From NCBI GenBank assembly GCA_963675955.2, contig CAXXVR010000010.1:62001-126000 (forward strand): a stretch of 64,000 nucleotides of DNA. The letters run 5' to 3'. Position 1 is the stretch's first letter, and each line of letters opens with the position of its first letter. Source of the DNA: Desulfocicer sp963675955. GTDB taxonomy: Bacteria; Desulfobacterota; Desulfobacteria; Desulfobacterales; Desulfobacteraceae. The notes beneath the pieces are model-generated. The model was not told where the DNA came from and ran no database searches. It worked only from the letters and a program-made list of their open reading frames with translations. Positions 35,194-43,581 of this stretch are shown piece after piece. A program made the translations under genes and the position numbers.

Positions 35194-36057
35194 ATGGATA
35201 TACCAATGTGTGAGACCCAGGCCTTATGGTTGGAAAGTTTGCTGGAACTGTCAAGAAAACCGGTGGGAATCAGATTTGTCCTGGAGCAAGAAGAGTTTGA
35301 TCAAACGAATCTTCCCGAACCGAAAACTGGCCTGCCCTATTGCACGGCCGTGATGAGAGCAACCAAAGGGCAATCCTATAAATTGGATGCCAGCCACTCT
35401 GGTTGTATTGCAGGGTCCAGGGCTCTGGGAATGGCAAAACCTACGGAAGAGGCCTATTCAGGAAAACGGCACAGGGCTTTAGGTATATACAAAAACCTTT
35501 GTATCAGCAGATCCGTTGCTAAAGATATGGTCTATTGTGTCCACCATTGCAAGGGCGTTGAAATTCAACCTTTGGAGGTATACGCTTCCATAGTCCCTGA
35601 TGTGGTGGTTATTATTGTCAATGCATACACGGCAATGAGAATCCTCCAGGCCTGGGCCTATCATTTCGGGCAACTGAAGAATATTAAGATGCTTGGAAAC
35701 TGCGCCATCTGTCAGGAATGCACATCCTATCCCTATGAGCAAAACACCCTTAACCTGTCCATGCTATGCTCAGGTACACGCAGAGTGGGGCAATGGGGAA
35801 AGGATGAGTTGGCCCTGGGTTTGCCATATCACTATGTAAAGGATGTTATAGAGGGTTTAAAACAAACAGTTACTCCCATGGAGCAGAACAAGGATAAAGA
35901 CAGGATTTCCAAAGCGCTTTCTGAAAAAGGGTTACACAATAAGGTGACGATCAAAAAAAGCCAAAATTATTATAAGGGGGCTTATGGCACGCCGGACAGG
36001 GTGGCACGCCGGAACAAAGGCGCGGGTGTTAACTGCCACAATAAAATAACCAGTTAA
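35194..36057 (+). CDS. DUF169 family protein
   Basis: 287 residues of DUF169, a cysteine-rich family common in anaerobes. The stretch PVGIRFVLEQEEFD, the region ASHSGCIAGSRALG, and CAICQECTSYPYEQ are typical; about ten cysteines suggest metal or cluster binding. No signal peptide. It follows metQ by 17 bp and is probably in the transport operon, so it may process or sense the imported compound. The role of the family is not established. The C-terminal 40 residues are basic and low in similarity. Confidence 0.82.
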   Translation: MDIPMCETQALWLESLLELSRKPVGIRFVLEQEEFDQTNLPEPKTGLPYCTAVMRATKGQSYKLDASHSGCIAGSRALGMAKPTEEAYSGKRHRALGIYKNLCISRSVAKDMVYCVHHCKGVEIQPLEVYASIVPDVVVIIVNAYTAMRILQAWAYHFGQLKNIKMLGNCAICQECTSYPYEQNTLNLSMLCSGTRRVGQWGKDELALGLPYHYVKDVIEGLKQTVTPMEQNKDKDRISKALSEKGLHNKVTIKKSQNYYKGAYGTPDRVARRNKGAGVNCHNKITS

Positions 36058-36215
36058 AGGCAAAAATTTTCAGAATAAGTTGACCAAAAACAAAATATAT
36101 CAGATTAACGGAAGTGGGTGCGGCCAAGCTGAATGCGCACGTCCATGCTCATGTCACATGCCACCGCCCGGATCAGGCCTACCGTGAATCCCCTGGGACG
36201 ACTGTTTGCCTCCAA

Positions 36216-37850
36216 TCACACCGCCCTGTGATCCCGACCGGTTTTAGAAAGATAGTACTCGTAGTCCCCTTTATAATCGGTCATTTTACCATGGTCCATC
36301 TCCAGAACCCGATCCACAAGGCTGCGCAGAAAATAACGGTCATGACTGACCAGCACAAGGGTGCCGGTGAATTTTTTAAGGGCATGGAGCAGGATCTCCC
36401 GGGACTGAATGTCCAGGTGGTTGGTGGGCTCATCCAGGATAAGAAAATTAATGGGTTGTCCCAGAAGTGTGGCCAGAACCACCCGGCTTTTTTCCCCGCC
36501 GGAAAGATGCTTGATCTGCTTATCCACATCATCACCTGAGAAAAGAAAGGCGGCGCACAGACTGCGGATTACACCGATACCTTCAAGGGGCAAGGTGTCT
36601 TGAACAGTTTGAAAAACGGTTTTTTCAGCATCCAGCAGTTCCATGGCATGCTGACTGAAATAACCGATGTTAACACCGGCTCCGATTTTTACGTTTCCCC
36701 TTGTGGGTTCTGTCCTTCCTGCCAGAATTTTTAAAAAAGTGGATTTCCCGGCCCCGTTTACCCCGACCACAGCAATTTTATTTTCCCGGTTGATCAATCC
36801 GGAAATACCCGTAAAAACGGTGTTAAGCGTTCCATCTGGGCGGGTCCATGTTTTGGACAGGTTATCAATCATGACCACGTCATCCCCGGAGCGGGGGGGA
36901 TCTGGAAATTCAAATTTCATGACCCGCTGCTGTTCAGGGATTTCAATGCGCTCTATTTTTTCAAGTTTTTTGATTCTGGACTGAACCTGGGCCGCATGGG
37001 AAACCCGGGCCTTGAACCGGGCAATGAAATTTTCCTCCTTGGCCAGCATCTCCTGCTGTCGTCTGTAACTTGCCAGCAGATGGGTCATGCGGATGTCCCG
37101 TTCCCTGACATAAAAATCGTAGTTGCCCCCATAGGTGGTGACGGTGCTGTTGGCCACTTCAACAATTTTGGAAACCACTTTGTTCATGAAATCATGATCA
37201 TGGCAGGTCATTAAAAGGGCACCCTTGAAATCGTTGATCAGCCAGTTTTCAAGCCAGACAATGGACTCCACGTCCAGATGGTTGGTGGGCTCATCAAGGA
37301 GCAGAACGTCGGGGCTGATGGTGAGAATTTTTGCAAGGGCAATGCGCATTTTCCACCCACCGCTGAAGGATTCCACCGGTCGGGTGTAGTCTGCGGGACC
37401 GATGCCAAGCCCTGTGAGCACCGTCTGTGCCCGGGTCTCAAGATCGTACCCTCCCCGATTTTCAAAGGCTTCGGCCGTCTCTCCATAATTTTCCAGCAAA
37501 ATTGCCATGGCGCTGTCATCCATGGGTGTTGCCATGGCCGCTTCCATCTCTTTCATTTTTTTGCCCAGCATAACCACATCAGCGGCTGCAGACATGACTT
37601 CGGCCATGGCAGACCGCCCGGACATTTCTCCCACATTCTGGGAAAAATAACCGATTTTCGTTTTTTTGGAACAGGAGATGTCCCCTTCATCCGGCGATTC
37701 TACCCCGGTTATCAGATGAAAAATGGTTGTTTTACCAGCACCATTGGGTCCCACAAGCCCCATACGTGCCCCGGGTAAAATCTGCATCCCGGCATTTTTA
37801 AAGAGGATCTGATCCCCATATTGCTTTGATATCTTTGTCAAATGAATCAT
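36216..37850 (-). CDS. ABC-F family ATPase
   Basis: 544 residues from ATG 37850 (a start at 37877 would add nine). Two ABC domains in one soluble chain, with Walker A GPNGAGKTT and GVNGAGKST, signatures SFSGGWKMR and HLSGGEKSR, and DEPTNHLD in both. The linker between them (about residues 240-320, RRQQEMLAKEE) is the charged helical P-site tRNA interaction motif of ABC-F proteins, which act on ribosomes. It resembles the YdiF/Uup type rather than EttA, but subtype is uncertain. No membrane partner is adjacent. Convergent with the DUF169 gene. Confidence 0.9.
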   Translation of the reverse strand: MIHLTKISKQYGDQILFKNAGMQILPGARMGLVGPNGAGKTTIFHLITGVESPDEGDISCSKKTKIGYFSQNVGEMSGRSAMAEVMSAAADVVMLGKKMKEMEAAMATPMDDSAMAILLENYGETAEAFENRGGYDLETRAQTVLTGLGIGPADYTRPVESFSGGWKMRIALAKILTISPDVLLLDEPTNHLDVESIVWLENWLINDFKGALLMTCHDHDFMNKVVSKIVEVANSTVTTYGGNYDFYVRERDIRMTHLLASYRRQQEMLAKEENFIARFKARVSHAAQVQSRIKKLEKIERIEIPEQQRVMKFEFPDPPRSGDDVVMIDNLSKTWTRPDGTLNTVFTGISGLINRENKIAVVGVNGAGKSTFLKILAGRTEPTRGNVKIGAGVNIGYFSQHAMELLDAEKTVFQTVQDTLPLEGIGVIRSLCAAFLFSGDDVDKQIKHLSGGEKSRVVLATLLGQPINFLILDEPTNHLDIQSREILLHALKKFTGTLVLVSHDRYFLRSLVDRVLEMDHGKMTDYKGDYEYYLSKTGRDHRAV

Positions 37851-38013
37851 TGATTTATGCCCCAGAAAAATTTTCAAAATACCATATCTGACAGCCGGGG
37901 TGCAAGTAAAAGCCGTTGATACGATTCTCAGGAGAATTTACTACATATGGGTTCAAACATTATACAGGTATTGTTAAAAATCAGGGGGATAAAGAAGGTT
38001 TAATACAGGATAG

Positions 38014-40641
38014 TTATCCTTGAATTTTGTCAGAGGTCATATCCAGGACCTCCCGCACCTTTTCTGTCAAGTCTGCCATTGAAAAGGGCTTTTGAATAAA
38101 TGCCACCCCTTCATCGAGTACCCCCTGATGGGCAATGATACTAGGGCTGTACCCCGACATGAACAGAAGTCTGATGTCTGGATAAAGGGGAACTATTTGC
38201 CCGGCCAGGTCACGGCCGTTCATGCCCGGCATAACCACATCGGTCATTAGCAGATCAATAACTTCAGAGTAGTCCTTTGCCTTTTTTATAGCCTTTTCAG
38301 GTGTAACTGAAGGTAGAACCCTATAGCCGTTTCGTTCCAGCATTATACGGGTCATACTGAGAATAGATGGCTCATCTTCAACCAAGAGAATAGTTTCGGT
38401 CCCCCCAGCAATTGTTTTGTTCTGAGGCACTACATTATCATCTTTATCTCCAAATAATCGGGGCAGGTAAATTTTAAAGGTGGAACCCAGGCCTGGTTCA
38501 CTGTAGACATTGATGAACCCGTTATTCTGTTTGACAATGCCATATACGGTAGAAAGCCCTAACCCCGTGCCTTTGCCAATATTTTTTGTTGTATAAAAAG
38601 GCTCAAACAGATTGCTCAAAGTATGTTTGTCCATACCACAGCCATCATCACTCACCGCCAGCATGGAAAAATCACCGGGAATAAAGCCGGGGTGATCTTT
38701 GCAGTATGCTTCATCAAAAGTTTTCTTTCCGGTTTCAATGGTAAGTTTCCCCACACCCTTAATGGCATCTCTGGCATTTACACACAAATTGGCAAGCATC
38801 TGGTCGATCTGAATCGGGTCCATTTTAACTGGCCAAATATGGGCAGTCGGTTTCCAGACCAGATCAATATTTTCACCAATAAGCGGGCGCAGCATGCTGA
38901 TCATATTATCCACAGTATCGTTCAAATCCAGTTTTCTGGGGGAAATTGTCTGTTTTCTGGCAAAGGCCAGTAACTGTTTTGTAATATCAGCCGAACGTAT
39001 AGCTGCTTTTTGAATCTCTTTCAGGTCAGTATACAGATCATGTTTTTCACCTGCCCGTAACAATGCCAGTTCCGTGTGTCCAAGAATTACCCCCAGCATG
39101 TTGTTGAAATCATGGGCCACGCCTCCGGCAAGACGGCCTATGGATTCCATTTTCTGGGCTTGATTGAGCTGACCCAACAAATTTTTATGCTCTCTTTCAG
39201 CACGTTTTCTCTCCGTGATATCTCTTACAGCCGATACCTGAAAATGTTCATCACCTCTTATGATATCTTTTGATTCAATCTCTACAGGAAACAAAGTACC
39301 ATCTTTTTTTTTTGCCATCACCTCATAGGGGAGCGCGATATTTTTTGAAATATTTTTATAAATTAATGAGTGCAATTCTTTTGGAAAGAATAACTCGACA
39401 GCGTTATTACCAACGATTTCTTCACTTTTGTAACCAAACAGTTCTGTCAGTGAATCATTGACATCCTTCACAACCCATTCATTGTGAATTGCAATCCCTT
39501 CAAAAGTTACCCTGGAAAGCTTTTTAAACCGATCTTCACTACTCTGTAATTTTTTCTGATTTTTAGATAAAGCATCCGCCATATCGTAAAATGACGCAGT
39601 CAGTTTTTCAAACTCAGCTGCTCTTTCAGTTTGTTTAATGGGTTCTTTAAAATTGCCCTTGGCTAATTCCTCTGTCATGCCTATCAGATTGTGAATGGGC
39701 TCTATGAGCGTCTTCTGACCAAGACTCCAAGAAATAAAAAGTGTTCCTATTGTCGTTAGCAGTATGAGCAGTAAATTGCGTTTCATAGTGATGTTAGCCG
39801 GGGCAAGAATAAAAGCTTCAAGAACACCCGTCCAAACATACATATATGGGTCTGCATTGTCCTTTAGACGAATAGGCTCAAAGGCAAAAATCCGGTTTAT
39901 GCCGTCTGATCCAGTATTTGTTATGATACCTGGCTCTTGTGTTGCCTGGGCAATTTTCCAATTGCTATTTTTGATTGGTTTTCCAACGGGGTTGGTGGAT
40001 TCTTTTGCTGGATAGTAATATAAACGGACACCCTGACAATCAGTTATGGCGACAAAGGAATCTGGTGGGAGGGATGCGTTTTGGTATAGTTCAGAAAAAA
40101 GCGTCAAGTTAACGGCTACAGCTAAAACTGCCTTGATTGTTCCAGTTGTGTCTATAACCGGGTAAGCAAAGGGAAATGCTGGGGTCATATTGCCAATCCG
40201 GGTCAAAATATACTTACCTGTGGCAAAGTCTTTTGTTTTCAATGCATCACGGATTTGTTTACGATCAGCAAGATTAATCCCCTTGGAGGGGATGCCGGAG
40301 GCTAAAACATTCCCCTTCAAATCGACCAAGACGATGTTCTCATAATTTGGGTTTCTTTTTATAAGATGTTTAAAAATGACATTAACCGCCTGGATATCAA
40401 GGGACTGAACTTCAGTCATAATGGCCAGTGTTGAAAGAGTCTCACGAGCAGATAGGGTGATTTCCTTCTGTGCTTGTGCCATGGAATGAGTTAGAAGCAA
40501 GACATTACTCTTTGCATGTTCTATGGTAGTTCTTCTTTGTTCCATTCCGGAGTAAAAAAGGATAACGACGGCAGGGAAAACTGCAAGAAAGACTATTAGT
40601 GCAAAGTTCTTACGTATTGATCTCAGATTCAAAAAATTCAT
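38014..40641 (-). CDS. Hybrid sensor histidine kinase with periplasmic Cache-like sensor, PAS and receiver domains
   Basis: 875 residues. A first membrane segment (about 12-30) and a second (about 288-306) enclose a periplasmic dCache-like sensor (IVLVDLKGNVLASG, FPFAYPVIDTTG). A HAMP region follows, then a PAS domain (about 370-490), the phospho-acceptor helix GGVAHDFNNML (about 520), the ATPase motifs NLCVNARDAI, DDGCGMD and GKGTGLGLS, and a C-terminal receiver with phosphorylated Asp in MTDVVMPGMNG. AAGGAAGG precedes the ATG. No response-regulator partner is nearby, so output is unknown; it is divergent from the PLP enzyme gene. Confidence 0.9.
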   Translation of the reverse strand: MNFLNLRSIRKNFALIVFLAVFPAVVILFYSGMEQRRTTIEHAKSNVLLLTHSMAQAQKEITLSARETLSTLAIMTEVQSLDIQAVNVIFKHLIKRNPNYENIVLVDLKGNVLASGIPSKGINLADRKQIRDALKTKDFATGKYILTRIGNMTPAFPFAYPVIDTTGTIKAVLAVAVNLTLFSELYQNASLPPDSFVAITDCQGVRLYYYPAKESTNPVGKPIKNSNWKIAQATQEPGIITNTGSDGINRIFAFEPIRLKDNADPYMYVWTGVLEAFILAPANITMKRNLLLILLTTIGTLFISWSLGQKTLIEPIHNLIGMTEELAKGNFKEPIKQTERAAEFEKLTASFYDMADALSKNQKKLQSSEDRFKKLSRVTFEGIAIHNEWVVKDVNDSLTELFGYKSEEIVGNNAVELFFPKELHSLIYKNISKNIALPYEVMAKKKDGTLFPVEIESKDIIRGDEHFQVSAVRDITERKRAEREHKNLLGQLNQAQKMESIGRLAGGVAHDFNNMLGVILGHTELALLRAGEKHDLYTDLKEIQKAAIRSADITKQLLAFARKQTISPRKLDLNDTVDNMISMLRPLIGENIDLVWKPTAHIWPVKMDPIQIDQMLANLCVNARDAIKGVGKLTIETGKKTFDEAYCKDHPGFIPGDFSMLAVSDDGCGMDKHTLSNLFEPFYTTKNIGKGTGLGLSTVYGIVKQNNGFINVYSEPGLGSTFKIYLPRLFGDKDDNVVPQNKTIAGGTETILLVEDEPSILSMTRIMLERNGYRVLPSVTPEKAIKKAKDYSEVIDLLMTDVVMPGMNGRDLAGQIVPLYPDIRLLFMSGYSPSIIAHQGVLDEGVAFIQKPFSMADLTEKVREVLDMTSDKIQG

Positions 40642-40917
40642 AATCCTTCCTTAATGAAAGAGATTAAACAAACCCATGCCTAAAATCGGTATTATTAAAC
40701 GCAACCTCTCTGCTGCCGACAATGATATCTGACCTGAAACGATTAATAGATTCTGATCAATGATTTAGTACCAAGATAAGGCATTTTAGTAAAGATGTAT
40801 TCAATTTTTTAGGAAAAAGACAAATCAAAACGTAACTATTCAGCGTTAAAAATAAATCCTGAAAAATACAAAACAAAATTTCAAACTGTATTCATGCCAT
40901 ATATTTATCGGTAGATC
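40642..40917. other. Divergent intergenic region
   Basis: AT-rich DNA between the kinase gene and the PLP enzyme promoter. No gene, RNA or convincing repeat is visible. Confidence 0.5.
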
Positions 40918-40946
40918 TTGCTATCTTTTTATTCATGTTGTATCAA
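40918..40946 (+). promoter_or_regulatory. Candidate promoter of the PLP enzyme gene
   Basis: TTGCTA, 17-base spacer, TATCAA. It overlaps the first possible ATG at 40935, which favours the downstream start at 41025. Confidence 0.4.
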
Positions 40947-41024
40947 GCCCACATTACCAGTATTCAATGGCTGAGGTTTAGATCAAGGCAAATCCATCAT
41001 AAACAAAAAGGTGATATTTACAAA

Positions 41025-42092
41025 ATGGTCATGCGACTGCTTGACGGTGTAAAATCTGTTGAAATAAAAACAAGTAAAGAGGTTAAAAAGTTAAGCGGAT
41101 ATGTCAAAGATAAAGAGTTGTCAATGGTGGACAGAATCGAAAGTTTTGAAGATATCATAAGTATGGAAGTCGGCTACACACCTCTGAACCGGGCACGAAA
41201 TCTTGAACGGGAACTCAATATCCATCAACTGTATATAAAGTACGAGGGTGATAATCCATCCGGAACCCAGAAAGACCGAATTGCCTTTGCCCAGGTTCAT
41301 GATGCCTTCCGGCGGGAGTATGGTATCATCTCCCTTGCCACATGTGGAAACTATGGGGTGGCAATGGCCTTTGCCGCCTCCCTTGCAGGACTTGAATGCA
41401 AGATTTTCATTCCCGAAACCTATCATACGGAACGCATCCGGGAGATGGAAACCTTCAATGCCCAGATTATCCGGCTGCCAGGTTCCTATGAAGATGCAGT
41501 GGTGGAATCAAGCCAGCGTGCAAGGGATCAAAAATGGTATGATGCCAATCCAGGGGGTACCAACACACCCCTGCAGATTTCCGCATATGCCGGTATCGCC
41601 CATGAAATATATGATCAACTGCATGATGCCCCCAAATGCATTGCCGCTCCGGTATCCAACGGCACCCTTCTGGCCGGTGTCTTTCGGGGATTTACCAGCC
41701 TTTACAAGCGGGGAAAAACCTCCCGGATACCCATATTCATTGCCGGTTCAGCGGCCAATAAAAATCCCATTATTGCGTCATTCAAGGCCGGTCTGGACTC
41801 CTGCAAAGACATTGACCCCGGACAGATTACAGAGACCCCCATCAATGAACCCCTGATCAACTGGCACAGCTTTGATGGAGACGAAGCCCTTTATGCCCTG
41901 CGGGAAAGCAAGGGATATGCCGGACATATCAGTGATAAAAAAATGCGGGAAATGAGCACATTTCTCCATAAAAAAGAAGGATACCGAATTCTGCCGGCAT
42001 CCACTGCCGGACTTATTGCCCTATTGGAAAAACATGGAAAGAATGAATTTACCAACGATAGATATGTCGCCATTTTAACAGGGAAATATTAG
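41025..42092 (+). CDS. Threonine-synthase-like PLP-dependent enzyme
   Basis: 355 residues from ATG 41025; a frame from 40935 would add 30 residues. Fold-type II PLP enzyme: Lys83 in NPSGTQKDR is the expected PLP lysine, CGNYGVAMAFAASLAG is the asparagine loop, and SNGTLLAGVFRG is the phosphate-binding glycine region. The sequence differs enough from standard ThrC that another beta-replacement or ammonia-lyase activity is possible. It is followed after three bases by the broken DUF1611 gene, so the two once formed an operon. Confidence 0.78.
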   Translation: MVMRLLDGVKSVEIKTSKEVKKLSGYVKDKELSMVDRIESFEDIISMEVGYTPLNRARNLERELNIHQLYIKYEGDNPSGTQKDRIAFAQVHDAFRREYGIISLATCGNYGVAMAFAASLAGLECKIFIPETYHTERIREMETFNAQIIRLPGSYEDAVVESSQRARDQKWYDANPGGTNTPLQISAYAGIAHEIYDQLHDAPKCIAAPVSNGTLLAGVFRGFTSLYKRGKTSRIPIFIAGSAANKNPIIASFKAGLDSCKDIDPGQITETPINEPLINWHSFDGDEALYALRESKGYAGHISDKKMREMSTFLHKKEGYRILPASTAGLIALLEKHGKNEFTNDRYVAILTGKY

Positions 42093-42095
42093 GGT

Positions 42096-42478
42096 ATGAA
42101 AGAAACAATTGATGGAAAAGCCCTCGTGTATGCCGATGGGGCCTTTAACACGCCGGAAGGCAAAACCGCCCATGGACTTACACGGTTCACCCACAGATAC
42201 AAGCTGATGGGTGTCATTGATAGAACATATGCCGGCCAGGATGCAGGAATGGTGCTGGACAACAGACCCAACGGGATTTTAATATTTGAGACCCTTGCTG
42301 CTGCCATGTCACAGTTCTCCCCGGAAAACACCCCCGAAACACTGGTGATGGGCCTTGCACCGGACGGAGGAACGGCTTTCTTTCCAGGCAAAGGAAACCA
42401 TAAGGGAAGCCTTTACCAGAGGGCTTAATGTAGACAGTGGCCTGCATGATTTCTTATACGATGAAAGGCTGGGACGAG
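42096..42478 (+). pseudogene. DUF1611 gene, frameshifted and truncated at a repeat array
   Basis: The N-terminal DUF1611 domain is clear (LVYADGAFNTPEGKTAHGLT, GVIDRTYAGQDAGMVLDNRP, VMGLAPDGG). After PDGG the frame breaks at 42371-42372, where one extra A (GGAACGG for GGACGG) shifts it. The next frame continues the family sequence (RLSFQAKETIREAFTRGLNV, DSGLHDFLYDERLGR). At about 42478-42490 the gene meets a repeat array and the remaining two thirds, including the P-loop domain of this family, are missing. Some DUF1611 proteins have been linked to D-amino acid metabolism; the role here, next to a PLP enzyme, is lost. Confidence 0.8.
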
Positions 42479-42489
42479 TCACCCAGGCG

Positions 42490-42739
42490 GTGTTCCTATT
42501 GCCCATCGGGGGGGGCGGCTCTGCTGAGGTTGACTTGGAGGCTGCCTTTTCATATAACCCACATGTCCTGGCGGACACAACGAAGCATGAAAAGGCAGTC
42601 GCTGCAGGCACCCAGTACCCAGCACCAAATACCCAGCACCTTCTTTTTCATATAACGTACATGGCAGTAAACACCTGCCACAACGAAAGTTGAAACTCTC
42701 ATCATTGCAGCACCTTGAACTGAGTTTCATATAAAAAAA
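42490..42739 (+). repeat. Modular repeat array 1 (truncated A, then C, then B unit)
   Basis: Three units joined head to tail: a 5'-truncated A unit (to about 42558) ending with TTGACT (42530-42535), 17 bases and TATAAC (42553-42558); a C unit with inverted ATGAAAAGG / TTTTTCAT ends (to about 42650); and a B unit with GAAACTC / GAGTTTC ends that finishes TTTCATATAAAAAAA 31 bp before tcdA. The cores between them are TGTCCTGGCGGACACAACGAA and TGGCAG...CTGCCACAACGAA. Confidence 0.85.
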
Positions 42740-42770
42740 CACAACAGAACACCTTGCCACACAGGAATAA

Positions 42771-43514
42771 ATGGGATTTAACAGAGAAAAATTTAAACGT
42801 ACAGAACTGCTCCTGGGAGAAGACGCCATGGATCGCCTGGAAAGGGCAAGTATCACCGTCATCGGCCTTGGAGCAGTGGGTTCCCACGCCATTGAGGCCC
42901 TGGCCCGTAGCGGGGTGGGAACCTTAAGGATTGTGGATTTCGATGAGATCGGCCCCAGTAATTTCAACCGCCAGCTCCTGGCCGTTGAACCCAATTTGGG
43001 ACAGTTGAAAACCCATGCGGCAAGGGAGCGTCTATTGCAGATCAACCCGGATATTAACGTGGAGGTATTTAATACCCTGTGCCATAAAGACACCTTTGAT
43101 GAGGTCTTTCACACCCCCACGGATGTGGTAGTGGATGCCATTGACAGCCTGAACCCAAAAGTTAACATTTTGTTTGAACTGGTACAGCGAAATATCCGGG
43201 TTGTTTCCAGCATGGGAGCGGCCCGGCGCATGGATCCCACAGCCATCACCACCGGAGATATTTCCAGGACCATGGCCTGTCCCCTGGCCCGTTCTGTGAG
43301 AAAACGCCTGAGACGCATGGGAATTGACTCGGGCATTCACACCGTTTATTCCACGGAAATTGTGGAAAAAAGCTCGGTGTCCAGGGAAACTGAAGCCAAC
43401 TTTTTTGACAGTGGCAGACAAAGAAATCCCATGGGAAGCCTCTCCATGATCAGCGGTATCTTTGGATATATTGCCGCCCTGGAGGCATTAAAAATTGTGC
43501 TGGACATTACTTAA
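42771..43514 (+). CDS. tcdA: TcdA/CsdL-type tRNA threonylcarbamoyladenosine dehydratase (ThiF/E1-like)
   Basis: 247 residues of the E1-like ThiF superfamily. It probably adenylates and cyclises the t6A37 modification of tRNA to ct6A. The nucleotide loop GLGAVGSHAIEALARSGVG, then VDFDEIGPSNFNRQ, the aspartate in VVDAIDS and RKRLRRMGI are the TcdA pattern. AGGAATAA precedes the ATG. A repeat array ends 31 bp upstream with a possible promoter facing this gene. It is convergent with the prkA cluster. Confidence 0.88.
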   Translation: MGFNREKFKRTELLLGEDAMDRLERASITVIGLGAVGSHAIEALARSGVGTLRIVDFDEIGPSNFNRQLLAVEPNLGQLKTHAARERLLQINPDINVEVFNTLCHKDTFDEVFHTPTDVVVDAIDSLNPKVNILFELVQRNIRVVSSMGAARRMDPTAITTGDISRTMACPLARSVRKRLRRMGIDSGIHTVYSTEIVEKSSVSRETEANFFDSGRQRNPMGSLSMISGIFGYIAALEALKIVLDIT

Positions 43515-43515
43515 A

Positions 43516-43533
43516 GGGCTTGGTCACAAGCCC
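43516..43533. terminator. Hairpin between convergent tcdA and prkA genes
   Basis: Perfect seven-pair stem GGGCTTG / CAAGCCC with loop GTCA directly after the tcdA stop. On the minus strand it is followed by TTTAA only, so it is at best a weak terminator. Confidence 0.4.
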
Positions 43534-43581
43534 GACCCCGTTGGCCCAACAATTTTAAGAGGGCCACGCCATGACCAGGTC

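Noticed and set aside
36114..36539. 141-codon frame on the plus strand at the end of the ABC-F gene
   Set aside because: It runs antisense to a conserved ABC domain and shows no protein-like pattern.
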